NCBI RefSeq assembly: GCF_905397285.1
Contig: NZ_CAJPUX010000001.1
Span: forward strand, 1,178,001 to 1,242,000
Reading direction: 5' to 3'
DNA length: 64,000 bases
Source: Cupriavidus plantarum
GTDB taxonomy: Bacteria > Pseudomonadota > Gammaproteobacteria > Burkholderiales > Burkholderiaceae
The notes below the pieces were generated by a model. That model was given only the letters and a program-made list of their open reading frames with translations, was not told the origin of the DNA and ran no database searches. Position 1 is the first letter of the stretch. Each line of letters starts with the position of its first letter. A program made the position numbers and the translations under genes. Shown piece after piece: positions 19,882 to 27,019 of this stretch.

Positions 19882-20001
19882 ACCCCTCTCCCCCAGGGGG
19901 AGAGGGGGTGAGGAACGACCGGTTGTTTTCCCCCCCTCTCCCGCGGGGAGAGGGGCGGGGGAGAGGGCCCCCTTGACCCAAAGGGGGGCGAAGCCCCCCT
20001 C
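19882..20001. repeat. GC-rich intergenic repeat, copy 2, with terminator-like hairpin
   Basis: It begins with a CCCTCTCCCCC / GGGGGAGAGGG hairpin at 19884-19907, has a second CCTCTCCCGCGGGGAGAGG hairpin near 19934-19955, and ends with the same 29-base TTGACCCAAAGGGGGGCG... hairpin segment as copy 1 (19973-20001). It fills the gap between the convergent DctP and LuxR-type genes, so it probably acts as a bidirectional terminator. Confidence 0.75.
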
Positions 20002-20550
20002 TCACCGACTCACCAGCCGCTGCACCAGATCCACCGCCGTGTGGGCCCCATACTTCTTCATCAACCGCGCCCGATAAATGTCGACCGTCCGGGGACTGAT
20101 CGCCAGCAGCTTGCCAATCTCCTTGCTGGTCTTCCCCTCGACAAGCTGCGCCGCAATATCGCGTTCACGCGCAGTGAGCTCAGCCGTCACCGGCCGCTTC
20201 TGCGACAAATCCTCGAACGTCCAGATCCCAGCCCCCAGCGCCTGCCGCCGATCCAAAGCCCGTCCGGTGACATGGCACCAGAACAGTTCACCCGTGGCCC
20301 GCTTCATGATCCGCTCGTCGGAATACATTCCCCGCGCATTCATGATTGGCACGATCCGCGCCCCCGTCCGCTCGAACTCGTCGGCCGTAGGGTAGAGCGT
20401 CTGGAACGACTGCCCGATGAGCACCGCCCGCGTGGTGCCAAAAATCCGGCACACCTCGTCATTGCAATCCTCGATCATCCGCTCGCGCGACAGCACGAGG
20501 CCGACCGGAGCCAGCTGGAAGGCGGTCTGGTAATCGATGGCCGGCATCAT
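20002..20550 (-). CDS. PAS-LuxR transcriptional regulator
   Basis: 182 residues. Residues about 6-115 form a PAS-like sensor (FQLAPVGLVLSRERMIEDCN, FRQLYP-like FQTLYPTADEFERTG, RATGELFWCHVTGRALD). Residues about 118-180 are a LuxR/FixJ helix-turn-helix (LTARERDIAAQLVEGKTSKE, LAISPRTVDIYRARLMKKYG). There is no receiver domain, so it probably senses a ligand directly. It is divergent from scoAB, suggesting control of ketone-body use. A TTACGTAA palindrome at 20576 and an ATTGTA-N4-TACAAT dyad at 20643 in the shared promoter region are possible sites. Confidence 0.82.
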   Translation of the reverse strand: MMPAIDYQTAFQLAPVGLVLSRERMIEDCNDEVCRIFGTTRAVLIGQSFQTLYPTADEFERTGARIVPIMNARGMYSDERIMKRATGELFWCHVTGRALDRRQALGAGIWTFEDLSQKRPVTAELTARERDIAAQLVEGKTSKEIGKLLAISPRTVDIYRARLMKKYGAHTAVDLVQRLVSR

Positions 20551-20642
20551 CCCTAGGCTTGTCCCTTATGTACTTTTACGTAATGGCGTGCGCGCCACCG
20601 CTTGGCGTATGCTGTCGCCCGGACAGCGCTCGCACGTGAAAG

Positions 20643-20658
20643 ATTGTACCGTTACAAT
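20643..20658. promoter_or_regulatory. inverted repeat ATTGTA-N4-TACAAT upstream of scoA
   Basis: A perfect 6-base inverted repeat with a CCGT centre, 79 bases before the scoA start. It may be an operator for the divergent PAS-LuxR regulator. The right arm TACAAT could instead simply be a promoter -10 element, as the same hexamer recurs before aroC and the second acyltransferase gene. Confidence 0.4.
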
Positions 20659-20736
20659 TTCGCGGCGTGCCTTGTCGATCATCCCGGGGCGGGCACGTCA
20701 TCCGCGCGGGAATCACCGAGGAACAAGGAGCAAAGC

Positions 20737-21435
20737 ATGAACAAGGTCTACGCCAGCGCCACCGAAGCGCTCGCGGACGTCGTCCGTGATGGCCAGACGA
20801 TCGCCGTGGGCGGTTTTGGACTGTGCGGCATCCCGGAGGCGCTGATCGCGGCGCTGCGCGACAGCGGCGCCAAGCAGCTGACCTGCATCTCCAACAACGC
20901 GGGTGTGGACGGCTTCGGCCTGGGCCAGTTGCTCGCCACGCGTCAGGTCAAGAAGATGATCTCGTCGTACGTCGGCGAGAACAAGGAGTTCGAGCGCCAA
21001 TACCTGGCGGGCGAACTCGAGCTCGAATTCACGCCGCAGGGCACGCTGGCCGAAAAGTTACGCGCCGGCGGTTCGGGCATCCCCGCATTCTTCACGAAGA
21101 CGGGCGTCGGCACCATCGTGGCCGAAGGCAAGGAAGTGCGCGAGTTCAATGGCGAGCAATACGTCATGGAACAATCGCTGACCGCCGACGTGGCGCTGGT
21201 CAAGGCGTACAAGGCCGACAAGGCGGGCAACCTCGTGTTCCGCCGCACCGCCCGCAACTTCAACCCGGTTTGCGCGATGGCGGGCAAGATCACCGTGGCC
21301 GAAGTGGAACACATCGTCGAGACCGGCGAGATCGACCCGGACGACGTGCATCTGGCCGGCATTTTCGTGCAGCGCCTGGTGCTCAACGCCAACCCCGAAA
21401 AACGCATCGAGCAGCGCACCGTGCGTGCTAAGTGA
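20737..21435 (+). CDS. scoA: 3-oxoacid CoA-transferase subunit A (SCOT alpha)
   Basis: 232 residues from ATG at 20737, preceded by AAGGAG. The family I CoA-transferase alpha subunit is shown by the signature [21 protein letters not shown] near residue 21, followed by [19 protein letters not shown]. The region [16 protein letters not shown] near residue 110 is also conserved. With subunit B it transfers CoA from succinyl-CoA to acetoacetate, allowing ketone-body or PHB-derived acetoacetate to enter central metabolism. The B subunit starts 10 bases downstream and 3-hydroxybutyrate dehydrogenase is close by. Confidence 0.93.
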   Translation: MNKVYASATEALADVVRDGQTIAVGGFGLCGIPEALIAALRDSGAKQLTCISNNAGVDGFGLGQLLATRQVKKMISSYVGENKEFERQYLAGELELEFTPQGTLAEKLRAGGSGIPAFFTKTGVGTIVAEGKEVREFNGEQYVMEQSLTADVALVKAYKADKAGNLVFRRTARNFNPVCAMAGKITVAEVEHIVETGEIDPDDVHLAGIFVQRLVLNANPEKRIEQRTVRAK

Positions 21436-21445
21436 GGAGACAACC

Positions 21446-22084
21446 ATGGCATGGACACGTGACGAAATGGCTGCGCGCGCAGCCCGCGAACTCGAAGACG
21501 GTTTCTATGTGAACCTCGGCATCGGCCTGCCGACGCTCGTGGCGAACCACGTGCCGGAAGGCATGGAGGTGTGGCTGCAGTCGGAGAACGGCCTGCTGGG
21601 TATCGGCCCGTTCCCGACCGAGGACGAGGTGGATGCCGACATGATCAACGCCGGCAAGCAGACGGTCACGACGCTCAAGGGTTCGTCGATCTTCTCGTCG
21701 GCCGACTCGTTCGCGATGATCCGCGGCGGCCATATCAACCTGGCCATCCTCGGCGCGATGCAGGTCAACGAACGCGGCGACCTGGCGAACTGGATGATCC
21801 CGGGCAAGATGGTCAAGGGCATGGGCGGCGCGATGGACCTCGTCGCCGGCGTGGGCCGAGTGGTCGTGCTCATGGAGCATACGGCCAAGAAGAAGGACGG
21901 CAGCGAGGACATCAAGATCCTCAAGGAGTGCAACCTGCCGCTGACGGGCGTGGGCGTGGTCAACCGCATCATCACGGACCTTGGCGTGATCGACGTGACG
22001 GAAGACGGCCTGAAACTCGTAGAGCTCGCGCCCGGCGTGACGAAGGAAGAGATTCAGGAAAAGACCGGCGCCACGGTGAAGTAA
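21446..22084 (+). CDS. scoB: 3-oxoacid CoA-transferase subunit B (SCOT beta)
   Basis: 212 residues from ATG at 21446 with GAGGAGA upstream. The catalytic glutamate lies in the conserved [12 protein letters not shown] motif near residue 45. The start ([20 protein letters not shown]) and [20 protein letters not shown] near residue 97 are typical. It partners the product of the preceding gene in a heteromeric transferase. Its 3' end faces 3-hydroxybutyrate dehydrogenase across a copy of the GC-rich repeat. Confidence 0.94.
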   Translation: MAWTRDEMAARAARELEDGFYVNLGIGLPTLVANHVPEGMEVWLQSENGLLGIGPFPTEDEVDADMINAGKQTVTTLKGSSIFSSADSFAMIRGGHINLAILGAMQVNERGDLANWMIPGKMVKGMGGAMDLVAGVGRVVVLMEHTAKKKDGSEDIKILKECNLPLTGVGVVNRIITDLGVIDVTEDGLKLVELAPGVTKEEIQEKTGATVK

Positions 22085-22123
22085 CGTGTCGGGGAGAGCC
22101 CCGCGCTAGGCGTGCTCTCGGTC

Positions 22124-22180
22124 CGCCCCCCTCTCCCTCGGGGAGAGGGGCCCGGGGGAGAGGGGTCGGGGGAGAGGGCT
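22124..22180. repeat. GC-rich intergenic repeat, copy 3 (short form)
   Basis: CCCCTCTCCCTCGGGGAGAG hairpin starting near 22129 is followed by two GGGGGAGAGGG-type units. It lacks the TTGACCCAAAGG hairpin tail found in the other two copies. Again it lies between convergent genes (scoB and 3-hydroxybutyrate dehydrogenase). Confidence 0.65.
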
Positions 22181-22184
22181 GCTT

Positions 22185-22961
22185 TTACTGCGCCACCCAC
22201 CCTCCATCCATATTCCATATCGCGCCCCGCACCTGCCGCGCGGCATCGCTCGCCAAAAACACCGCCAACGCCCCCAGCTCGTCAGGCGTCACGAACTGCC
22301 CCGACGGCTGCTTCTCGATCACGAGCTCGCGCTTGGCCTGCTCGATATCGATCCCTTCCTTCTGCGCCCGCGCTTCCACCTGCTTCTGCACCAGCGGCGT
22401 CAATACCCACCCCGGACAAATCGCATTCGCGGTCACGCCGGTCTGCGCCGTCTCCAGCGCCGTGACCTTGGTGAAGCCCACGATCCCATGCTTGGCCGCA
22501 ACGTAAGCCGACTTCTGCGCGGAAGCCACCAGCCCGTGCGTCGATGCGACGTTGATGATGCGCCCCCAGTTCTTCTGCTTCATGCCCGGCAGCGCCAGCC
22601 GCGTCGTATGAAAAGCGGAAGTCAGGTTGATGGCAATGATCGCGTCCCAGCGCTCGACCGGAAAGTCCTCGATATTCGAGACGAACTGAATGCCAGCGTT
22701 GTTGACGAGGATGTCGGCGCCACCGAAATCGGCATCGGCGTAGCGCATCATGTCCTCGATGTCGCCGGCCTTGCTCATGTCCGCCCCGTGATAGCCCACC
22801 TTGATGCCGTTGCCGGCCCTGGCGATCGCATCCTTTGCGCCGTCCGCATCACCGAATCCGTTCACGATGATGTTGGCGCCCTGCGCGGCGAGTGCCTGCG
22901 CGATGCCGAGTCCAATGCCACTGGTCGAGCCGGTAACCAGTGCGGTCTTGCCTTTGAGCAT
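22185..22961 (-). CDS. bdhA: 3-hydroxybutyrate dehydrogenase
   Basis: 258 residues of the SDR family. Motifs are TGSTSGIGLGIAQALAAQGA near residue 10, NNAG near residue 89, Ser in NVASTHGLVAS near residue 140, and YVAAKHG (Tyr-x3-Lys) near residue 153. ICPGWVLTPLVQKQ and the glutamine-rich QVEARAQKEG helix are characteristic of bacterial D-3-hydroxybutyrate dehydrogenases. It interconverts 3-hydroxybutyrate and acetoacetate with NAD, feeding the adjacent CoA-transferase. Start at 22961, with GGAG-like sequence upstream. It fits PHB or ketone-body degradation. Confidence 0.93.
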   Translation of the reverse strand: MLKGKTALVTGSTSGIGLGIAQALAAQGANIIVNGFGDADGAKDAIARAGNGIKVGYHGADMSKAGDIEDMMRYADADFGGADILVNNAGIQFVSNIEDFPVERWDAIIAINLTSAFHTTRLALPGMKQKNWGRIINVASTHGLVASAQKSAYVAAKHGIVGFTKVTALETAQTGVTANAICPGWVLTPLVQKQVEARAQKEGIDIEQAKRELVIEKQPSGQFVTPDELGALAVFLASDAARQVRGAIWNMDGGWVAQ

Positions 22962-23039
22962 GAATGCCTCCGTCGGAGAGATCGCGATTGAAATGCGGGG
23001 CAGGGCCCGATCACGCCCGGCCCGCGGGAATGCTGTGGC

Positions 23040-23063
23040 ATTGTACCCGCTGCGGCGTACAAT
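23040..23063. promoter_or_regulatory. inverted repeat ATTGTAC-N10-GTACAAT between divergent genes
   Basis: Seven-base perfect arms surround CCGCTGCGGC in the gap between bdhA and the divergent alpha/beta hydrolase, about 70-80 bases from both starts. It may be an operator, or two opposed -10 elements (TACAAT read in each direction). The half-site is shared with the dyad upstream of scoA. Confidence 0.4.
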
Positions 23064-23131
23064 CCCGTTTTGCCCCGCCTTGCCATCACGCCGATTTTCC
23101 CCAGCGGAAGCGGCTTTCAGAGGGAGTCCCG

Positions 23132-24025
23132 ATGTCGTCGAGTCTGTCGTCCAGCCCGCGTCTTGCCTTCGTCCAGTGCATCAGCACCGCCGGCTTGCAT
23201 CGCATGGCCTATCACGAGTGGGGCGACCCCGCGAATCCGCGCGTGCTGATGTGCGTGCACGGATTGACGCGCACCGGCCGCGACTTCGATACCGTCGCCC
23301 GCGCGCTGTCCGGCGACTACCGCGTGATCTGCCCGGACGTGGTGGGCCGCGGCCGCTCCGACTGGTTAGCGGACCCGCATCGCTACGTGCTGCCGCAATA
23401 CGTGTCCGACATGGTCACGCTGATCGCGCGGCTCAACGTCGAGCAGGTCGACTGGTTCGGGACCTCGATGGGCGGCCTCATCGGCATGAGTCTCGCGGGC
23501 CTGCCGAAATCGCCGATCCGCAAACTGCTGCTCAACGACGTGGGCCCGAAGATCGCCCCGCAGGCGCTCGAGCGCATCGGCTCCTACCTCGGCTTGCCCG
23601 TGCGTTTCAAGACGTTCGAGGAAGGCCTTGCCTACCTGCAGACCATCAGCGCCTCCTTCGGCCGCCACACCCCGGAGCAATGGCGCGAGCTGAACGGCGC
23701 GATCCTCAAGCCGGTCCAGACGGCCGAAGGCATGGAATGGGGCCTGCATTACGATCCGGCGCTCGCCGTGCCGTTCCGTGAGGCCACACCCGACATGGCG
23801 GCCGCCGGAGAGGCGATGCTGTGGCAGCTGTTCGCGGGCATCCAGGGTCCGACGCTGATCGTACGCGGCGCGCAATCGGATCTGCTGCTGCGCGAGACCG
23901 TCGCCGACATGACCGCGCGCGGCCAGAACGTGACCTCGGTGGAGATCCCCGACGTGGGCCACGCCCCGACATTCGTCGATCCCGCGCAGGTCGCCGTGGC
24001 CAGGAATTTCTTCCTCGGTACCTGA
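23132..24025 (+). CDS. alpha/beta hydrolase
   Basis: 297 residues from ATG at 23132, with AGAGGGAG upstream; an in-frame ATG at 22964 would start inside the promoter region. The fold motifs are VHGLTRTGRDFDTVARAL near residue 41, the nucleophile elbow GTSMGGLIGMSLA near residue 110, an acid in RGAQSDLLL near residue 250 and His in DVGHAPTF near the end. No signal peptide is seen. It is close upstream of RidA and relA, an arrangement that appears conserved around relA in Cupriavidus and Ralstonia, but the substrate is unknown. Confidence 0.87.
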   Translation: MSSSLSSSPRLAFVQCISTAGLHRMAYHEWGDPANPRVLMCVHGLTRTGRDFDTVARALSGDYRVICPDVVGRGRSDWLADPHRYVLPQYVSDMVTLIARLNVEQVDWFGTSMGGLIGMSLAGLPKSPIRKLLLNDVGPKIAPQALERIGSYLGLPVRFKTFEEGLAYLQTISASFGRHTPEQWRELNGAILKPVQTAEGMEWGLHYDPALAVPFREATPDMAAAGEAMLWQLFAGIQGPTLIVRGAQSDLLLRETVADMTARGQNVTSVEIPDVGHAPTFVDPAQVAVARNFFLGT

Positions 24026-24070
24026 GGTCCCCGGTACCCGAGCCAGCTTTTACGTGACTAGATACGAATC

Positions 24071-24439
24071 ATGAGCACCAACGCCCTTGCCCTCAAACGC
24101 GCCCACGTGGGCGCGCGCCTCTCCGAATACGCGGTTTTCAACAACGTGGTCTATCTGGCGGGCCAGGTGCCCGAGGTCGATCCCAAGGCCGATCTGCGCG
24201 GCCAGACGCGCGAGGTGCTCGGCCATATCGACCGTCTGCTCGAAGAAGCGGGCAGCGACAAGACACGCATCCTGTCGTGCCAGATCTTTCTGACGGACAT
24301 TACGCGCATCGGCGAGATGAACGAGGTGTGGGATGCATGGGTCGCGCAGGGCAACACGCCGCCGCGCGCCACGGTGGAAGCGCGCCTCGCGAATCCCGAC
24401 TATCTGATCGAAGTCGTGGTGACCGCGGCGCTGAAGTAA
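24071..24439 (+). CDS. RidA family protein
   Basis: 122 residues, the full length of the YjgF/YER057c/UK114 fold. Conserved segments are FNNVVYLAGQVPEVDPKADL near residue 24, the QIFLTDITRIGEMNEVWDAW block near residue 76, and PPRATVEARL near residue 97, which contains the arginine equivalent to the RidA active-site Arg. Canonical RidA hydrolyses reactive enamine/imine intermediates from PLP enzymes; this divergent paralog may have another substrate. It precedes relA by 16 bases, so it probably shares its transcript. A second RidA paralog lies at 58140. Confidence 0.88.
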   Translation: MSTNALALKRAHVGARLSEYAVFNNVVYLAGQVPEVDPKADLRGQTREVLGHIDRLLEEAGSDKTRILSCQIFLTDITRIGEMNEVWDAWVAQGNTPPRATVEARLANPDYLIEVVVTAALK

Positions 24440-24455
24440 CGCGGAGTGGCAGCAG

Positions 24456-26693
24456 ATGGTGACGTCGACCGACCTGACGGGCCAGACCGCGGGCGTACCC
24501 GATGCGCACCTCGTGGAGCGCGCGCTCGCGTTCGTGCGCGAGCGGGGAGAGCCCGAGGGTAGCCCGCCCGCGCACCTGCCCACGGGGGAGAGCGTGCTTT
24601 CGCATGCCGAAGGCATGCTGCGGATTCTCGATGGCCTGCGCGTGGACGATGCCGCGCGCGCGGCCGCGTGCCTGTTCCCGCTGGCCGCGTTCGTCGAGGG
24701 CGCGGAGGCCGATATCGCGCCGCGCTTCGGCGACGAAGTGGCGGGGCTCGTCAAGGGCGTGCGCCAGCTGCTGCGCATCGGGGCCATTGCGGTCTCGCAA
24801 ACGGACGTCTCCGAGTCGTCCAAGAGCGAAGTCGCCGCGCGCCACGAGCAGGTGGAAGCGCTGCGCAAGATGCTGCTCGCCTTCGCGCAGGACATCCGCG
24901 TGGTGCTCGTGCGACTGGCCTCGCGGCTCCAGACGCTGCGCTGGCTCGCGCAGACCAAGACCTCGCCGCTGCCCGGCGTCGCGCGCGAAACGCTCGACAT
25001 CTACGCGCCGCTCGCCAACCGGCTCGGGATCTGGCAGATGAAGTGGGAGCTCGAGGATCTCGCATTCCGCTTCGAGCAGCCGGAAACGTACAAGCGCATC
25101 GCGCGCCTGCTCGACGAAAAGCGCATCGAGCGCGAGGGCTATATCTCCAGGGCCATCGAGCGCCTGCAATCGGAGCTCGCCGCCGCGGGTATCCGCGCGG
25201 AGGTCAGTGGCCGGCCCAAGCATATCTACAGCATCTGGAAGAAGATGCGCGGCAAGGAGCTCGACTTCGCCGACCTGTACGACGTGCGCGCGTTCCGCGT
25301 GATCGTCGACGACATCAAGGATTGCTACACGGTGCTCGGCATCGTGCACCATATCTGGCAGCCGATTCCACGCGAGTTCGACGACTACATCTCGCGGCCC
25401 AAGTCCAACGGTTATCGCTCGCTCCACACCGTGGTGATCGGCGACGACGGCCGCGCGTTCGAGGTCCAGATCCGCACGCAGGAGATGCACCATTTCGCCG
25501 AGTACGGCGTGGCGGCGCACTGGCGCTACAAGGAAGCGGGCGCGAAGGGCTACGGCGGCAACTTCGCCGCCAACGAGCGCTACGACGAGAAGATCGCCTG
25601 GCTGCGGCAACTGCTCGCATGGAAGGACGATGCCGACCATAGCGTCGCGCACGAGGACTCGCCGTGGGAGCAGCTCAAGCACGCGGCGATCGACGACCAT
25701 ATCTATGTGCTGACCCCGCAGGCGCGCGTGGTGGCATTGCCGCAGGGCGCCACGCCGCTCGACTTCGCGTACTACCTGCATAGCGACCTCGGCCACCGCT
25801 GCCGCGGCGCGCGTGTCGACGGCGCGATGGTGCCGCTGAACACGCCGCTCAAGAACGGGCAGACCGTTGAGATCGTCGCGCTCAAGCAGGGAGGCCCGTC
25901 GCGCGACTGGCTCAATGCGGAACTCGGCTATCTGGCCAGCACGCGCGCGCGGCAGAAGGTGCGCGCGTGGTTCAACGCGCTCGACTCGCAGGAGACGATC
26001 GCGCAGGGCCGCGCGATGATCGACAAGACGCTGCAGCGCGAAGGCAAGACCGCGGTGAATCTGGAAGACCTCGCCACGCGCCTCCAGTTCAAGACGCCCG
26101 ACGATCTGTTCGCCGCGGTGGCGAAGGAAGAATTCAGCCTGCGCCACGTCGAGCATGCGCTGCGGCATCCCGAAGGCGATGCCGAGCCGCAGTTCAACGA
26201 GGAAGAGGCCGTCACCAAGAAGAGCCGCGCGACGAGCGTGGCGCGCGGCGCGAAGAGCGGCGTGCTCGTCGTGGGCGTGGATTCGCTGATGACCCAGATG
26301 TCGCGTTGCTGCAAGCCGGCGCCGCCCGACGAGATCGTCGGCTTCGTGACGCGCGGCCGCGGCGTGTCGATCCATCGCCGCAACTGCCATACCTTTATCC
26401 AGCTGTCGTCGCGCGCGCCCGAGCGCGTGATCCAGACGGAGTGGGGCAAGCGCAGCGACGCGGTGTATCCGGTGGACATCCAGGTGGAGGCCGTCGACCG
26501 GCAAGGCCTGTTGCGCGATATCTCGGAAGTGCTGTCGCGCGAGAAGATCAACGTGACCGGCGTGAAGACGCTGACGAGCAAGGGCGTCGCGCGCATGCAG
26601 TTCACGGCCGAGGTGTCGGAGGCCACGCAACTGCAGCGCGCGCTCTCTTTGATAGAAGATGTGCAAGGGGTGTTGCAAGCGAAAAGAAAGTGA
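24456..26693 (+). CDS. relA: (p)ppGpp synthetase RelA
   Basis: 745 residues, RelA/SpoT long form. The N-terminal HD region (about 40-190) has AAACLFPLAAFVEG where SpoT has its HD motif, so hydrolase function is probably lost. The synthetase domain (about 245-360) shows GRPKHIYSIWKKM, LYDVRAFRVIVDD, RPKSNGYRSLHTVVIG and RTQEMHHFAEYGVAAHWRYK. The TGS domain follows (VLTPQARVVALPQGATPLDF, near residue 425) and a C-terminal ACT domain (VEAVDRQGLLRDISEVLSRE, near residue 680). It makes (p)ppGpp from GTP/GDP on stalled ribosomes. A missing HD pair points to RelA rather than SpoT. Confidence 0.93.
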   Translation: MVTSTDLTGQTAGVPDAHLVERALAFVRERGEPEGSPPAHLPTGESVLSHAEGMLRILDGLRVDDAARAAACLFPLAAFVEGAEADIAPRFGDEVAGLVKGVRQLLRIGAIAVSQTDVSESSKSEVAARHEQVEALRKMLLAFAQDIRVVLVRLASRLQTLRWLAQTKTSPLPGVARETLDIYAPLANRLGIWQMKWELEDLAFRFEQPETYKRIARLLDEKRIEREGYISRAIERLQSELAAAGIRAEVSGRPKHIYSIWKKMRGKELDFADLYDVRAFRVIVDDIKDCYTVLGIVHHIWQPIPREFDDYISRPKSNGYRSLHTVVIGDDGRAFEVQIRTQEMHHFAEYGVAAHWRYKEAGAKGYGGNFAANERYDEKIAWLRQLLAWKDDADHSVAHEDSPWEQLKHAAIDDHIYVLTPQARVVALPQGATPLDFAYYLHSDLGHRCRGARVDGAMVPLNTPLKNGQTVEIVALKQGGPSRDWLNAELGYLASTRARQKVRAWFNALDSQETIAQGRAMIDKTLQREGKTAVNLEDLATRLQFKTPDDLFAAVAKEEFSLRHVEHALRHPEGDAEPQFNEEEAVTKKSRATSVARGAKSGVLVVGVDSLMTQMSRCCKPAPPDEIVGFVTRGRGVSIHRRNCHTFIQLSSRAPERVIQTEWGKRSDAVYPVDIQVEAVDRQGLLRDISEVLSREKINVTGVKTLTSKGVARMQFTAEVSEATQLQRALSLIEDVQGVLQAKRK

Positions 26694-26714
26694 TGCTATA
26701 CTTGCGTCTTCGCT

Positions 26715-26791
26715 AGGCTCGTAGCTCAGCTGGTTAGAGCACCACCTTGACATGGTGGGGGTCGTTGGTTCGAGTCCAATCGAGCCTACCA
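26715..26791 (+). tRNA. tRNA-Val (GAC)
   Basis: A 77-base cloverleaf with encoded CCA. The acceptor arms AGGCTCG and CGAGCCT pair fully, the anticodon stem CCACC/GGTGG encloses loop TTGACAT giving anticodon GAC, and the T arm contains GGTTCGAGTCC. It lies between relA and the thrS leader. The first terminator downstream is the thrS attenuator at 26928, so tRNA and leader may share a transcript. Confidence 0.96.
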
Positions 26792-26840
26792 ACGAACAAG
26801 TAGTACTGAAGTAACTGCAGCATCAACATCGAGGGGCATC

Positions 26841-26885
26841 ATGGTTATGACACCGCGAACTACTACCGCTGAACAGCGTCAGTAG
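26841..26885 (+). CDS. threonine-rich leader peptide of thrS
   Basis: A 14-codon frame encoding MVMTPRTTTAEQRQ, with GAGGGG four bases before the ATG. Four of its codons are Thr (ACA, then ACT ACT ACC in a row at 26859-26867). These lie in the left arm of a hairpin (ACTACT...GCTG against CAGC...AGTAGT, 26859-26886). A second perfect hairpin GCCGGA-GCGA-TCCGGC (26904-26919) and an intrinsic terminator (26928-26956) follow before thrS. This is the arrangement of a classical attenuator in which ribosome stalling at Thr codons would allow read-through. It is too short to be found by ordinary gene callers. The antiterminator pairing was not resolved. Confidence 0.7.
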   Translation: MVMTPRTTTAEQRQ

Positions 26886-26956
26886 TCGAGGTACGCCCTT
26901 CGAGCCGGAGCGATCCGGCAAGTTAAGAAAAACGCGGCCTTGGCCGCGTTTTTTTT
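26859..26956 (+). promoter_or_regulatory. thrS transcription attenuator
   Basis: It comprises, in order, a hairpin over the Thr codons (26859-26886), a 6-bp hairpin with GCGA loop (26904-26919), and an 8-bp GC-rich stem ACGCGGCC/GGCCGCGT followed by eight T (26932-26956). Together with the leader peptide it would couple thrS expression to charged tRNA-Thr supply. This is inferred from structure; E. coli instead controls thrS by translational autoregulation. Confidence 0.65.
26928..26956 (+). terminator. intrinsic terminator upstream of thrS
   Basis: Stem ACGCGGCC (26932-26939) pairs with GGCCGCGT (26942-26949) across a TT loop, preceded by A5 and followed by a run of T to 26956. It lies 63 bases before the thrS ATG, as an attenuator or as the end of the tRNA-Val transcript. 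Confidence 0.85.
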
Positions 26957-27019
26957 CGTCTGTCGTTTGCTGGCCGCCTGATAAGCTGCCGGTCTCCACA
27001 AGAGCACAAGAGGTGCAAG

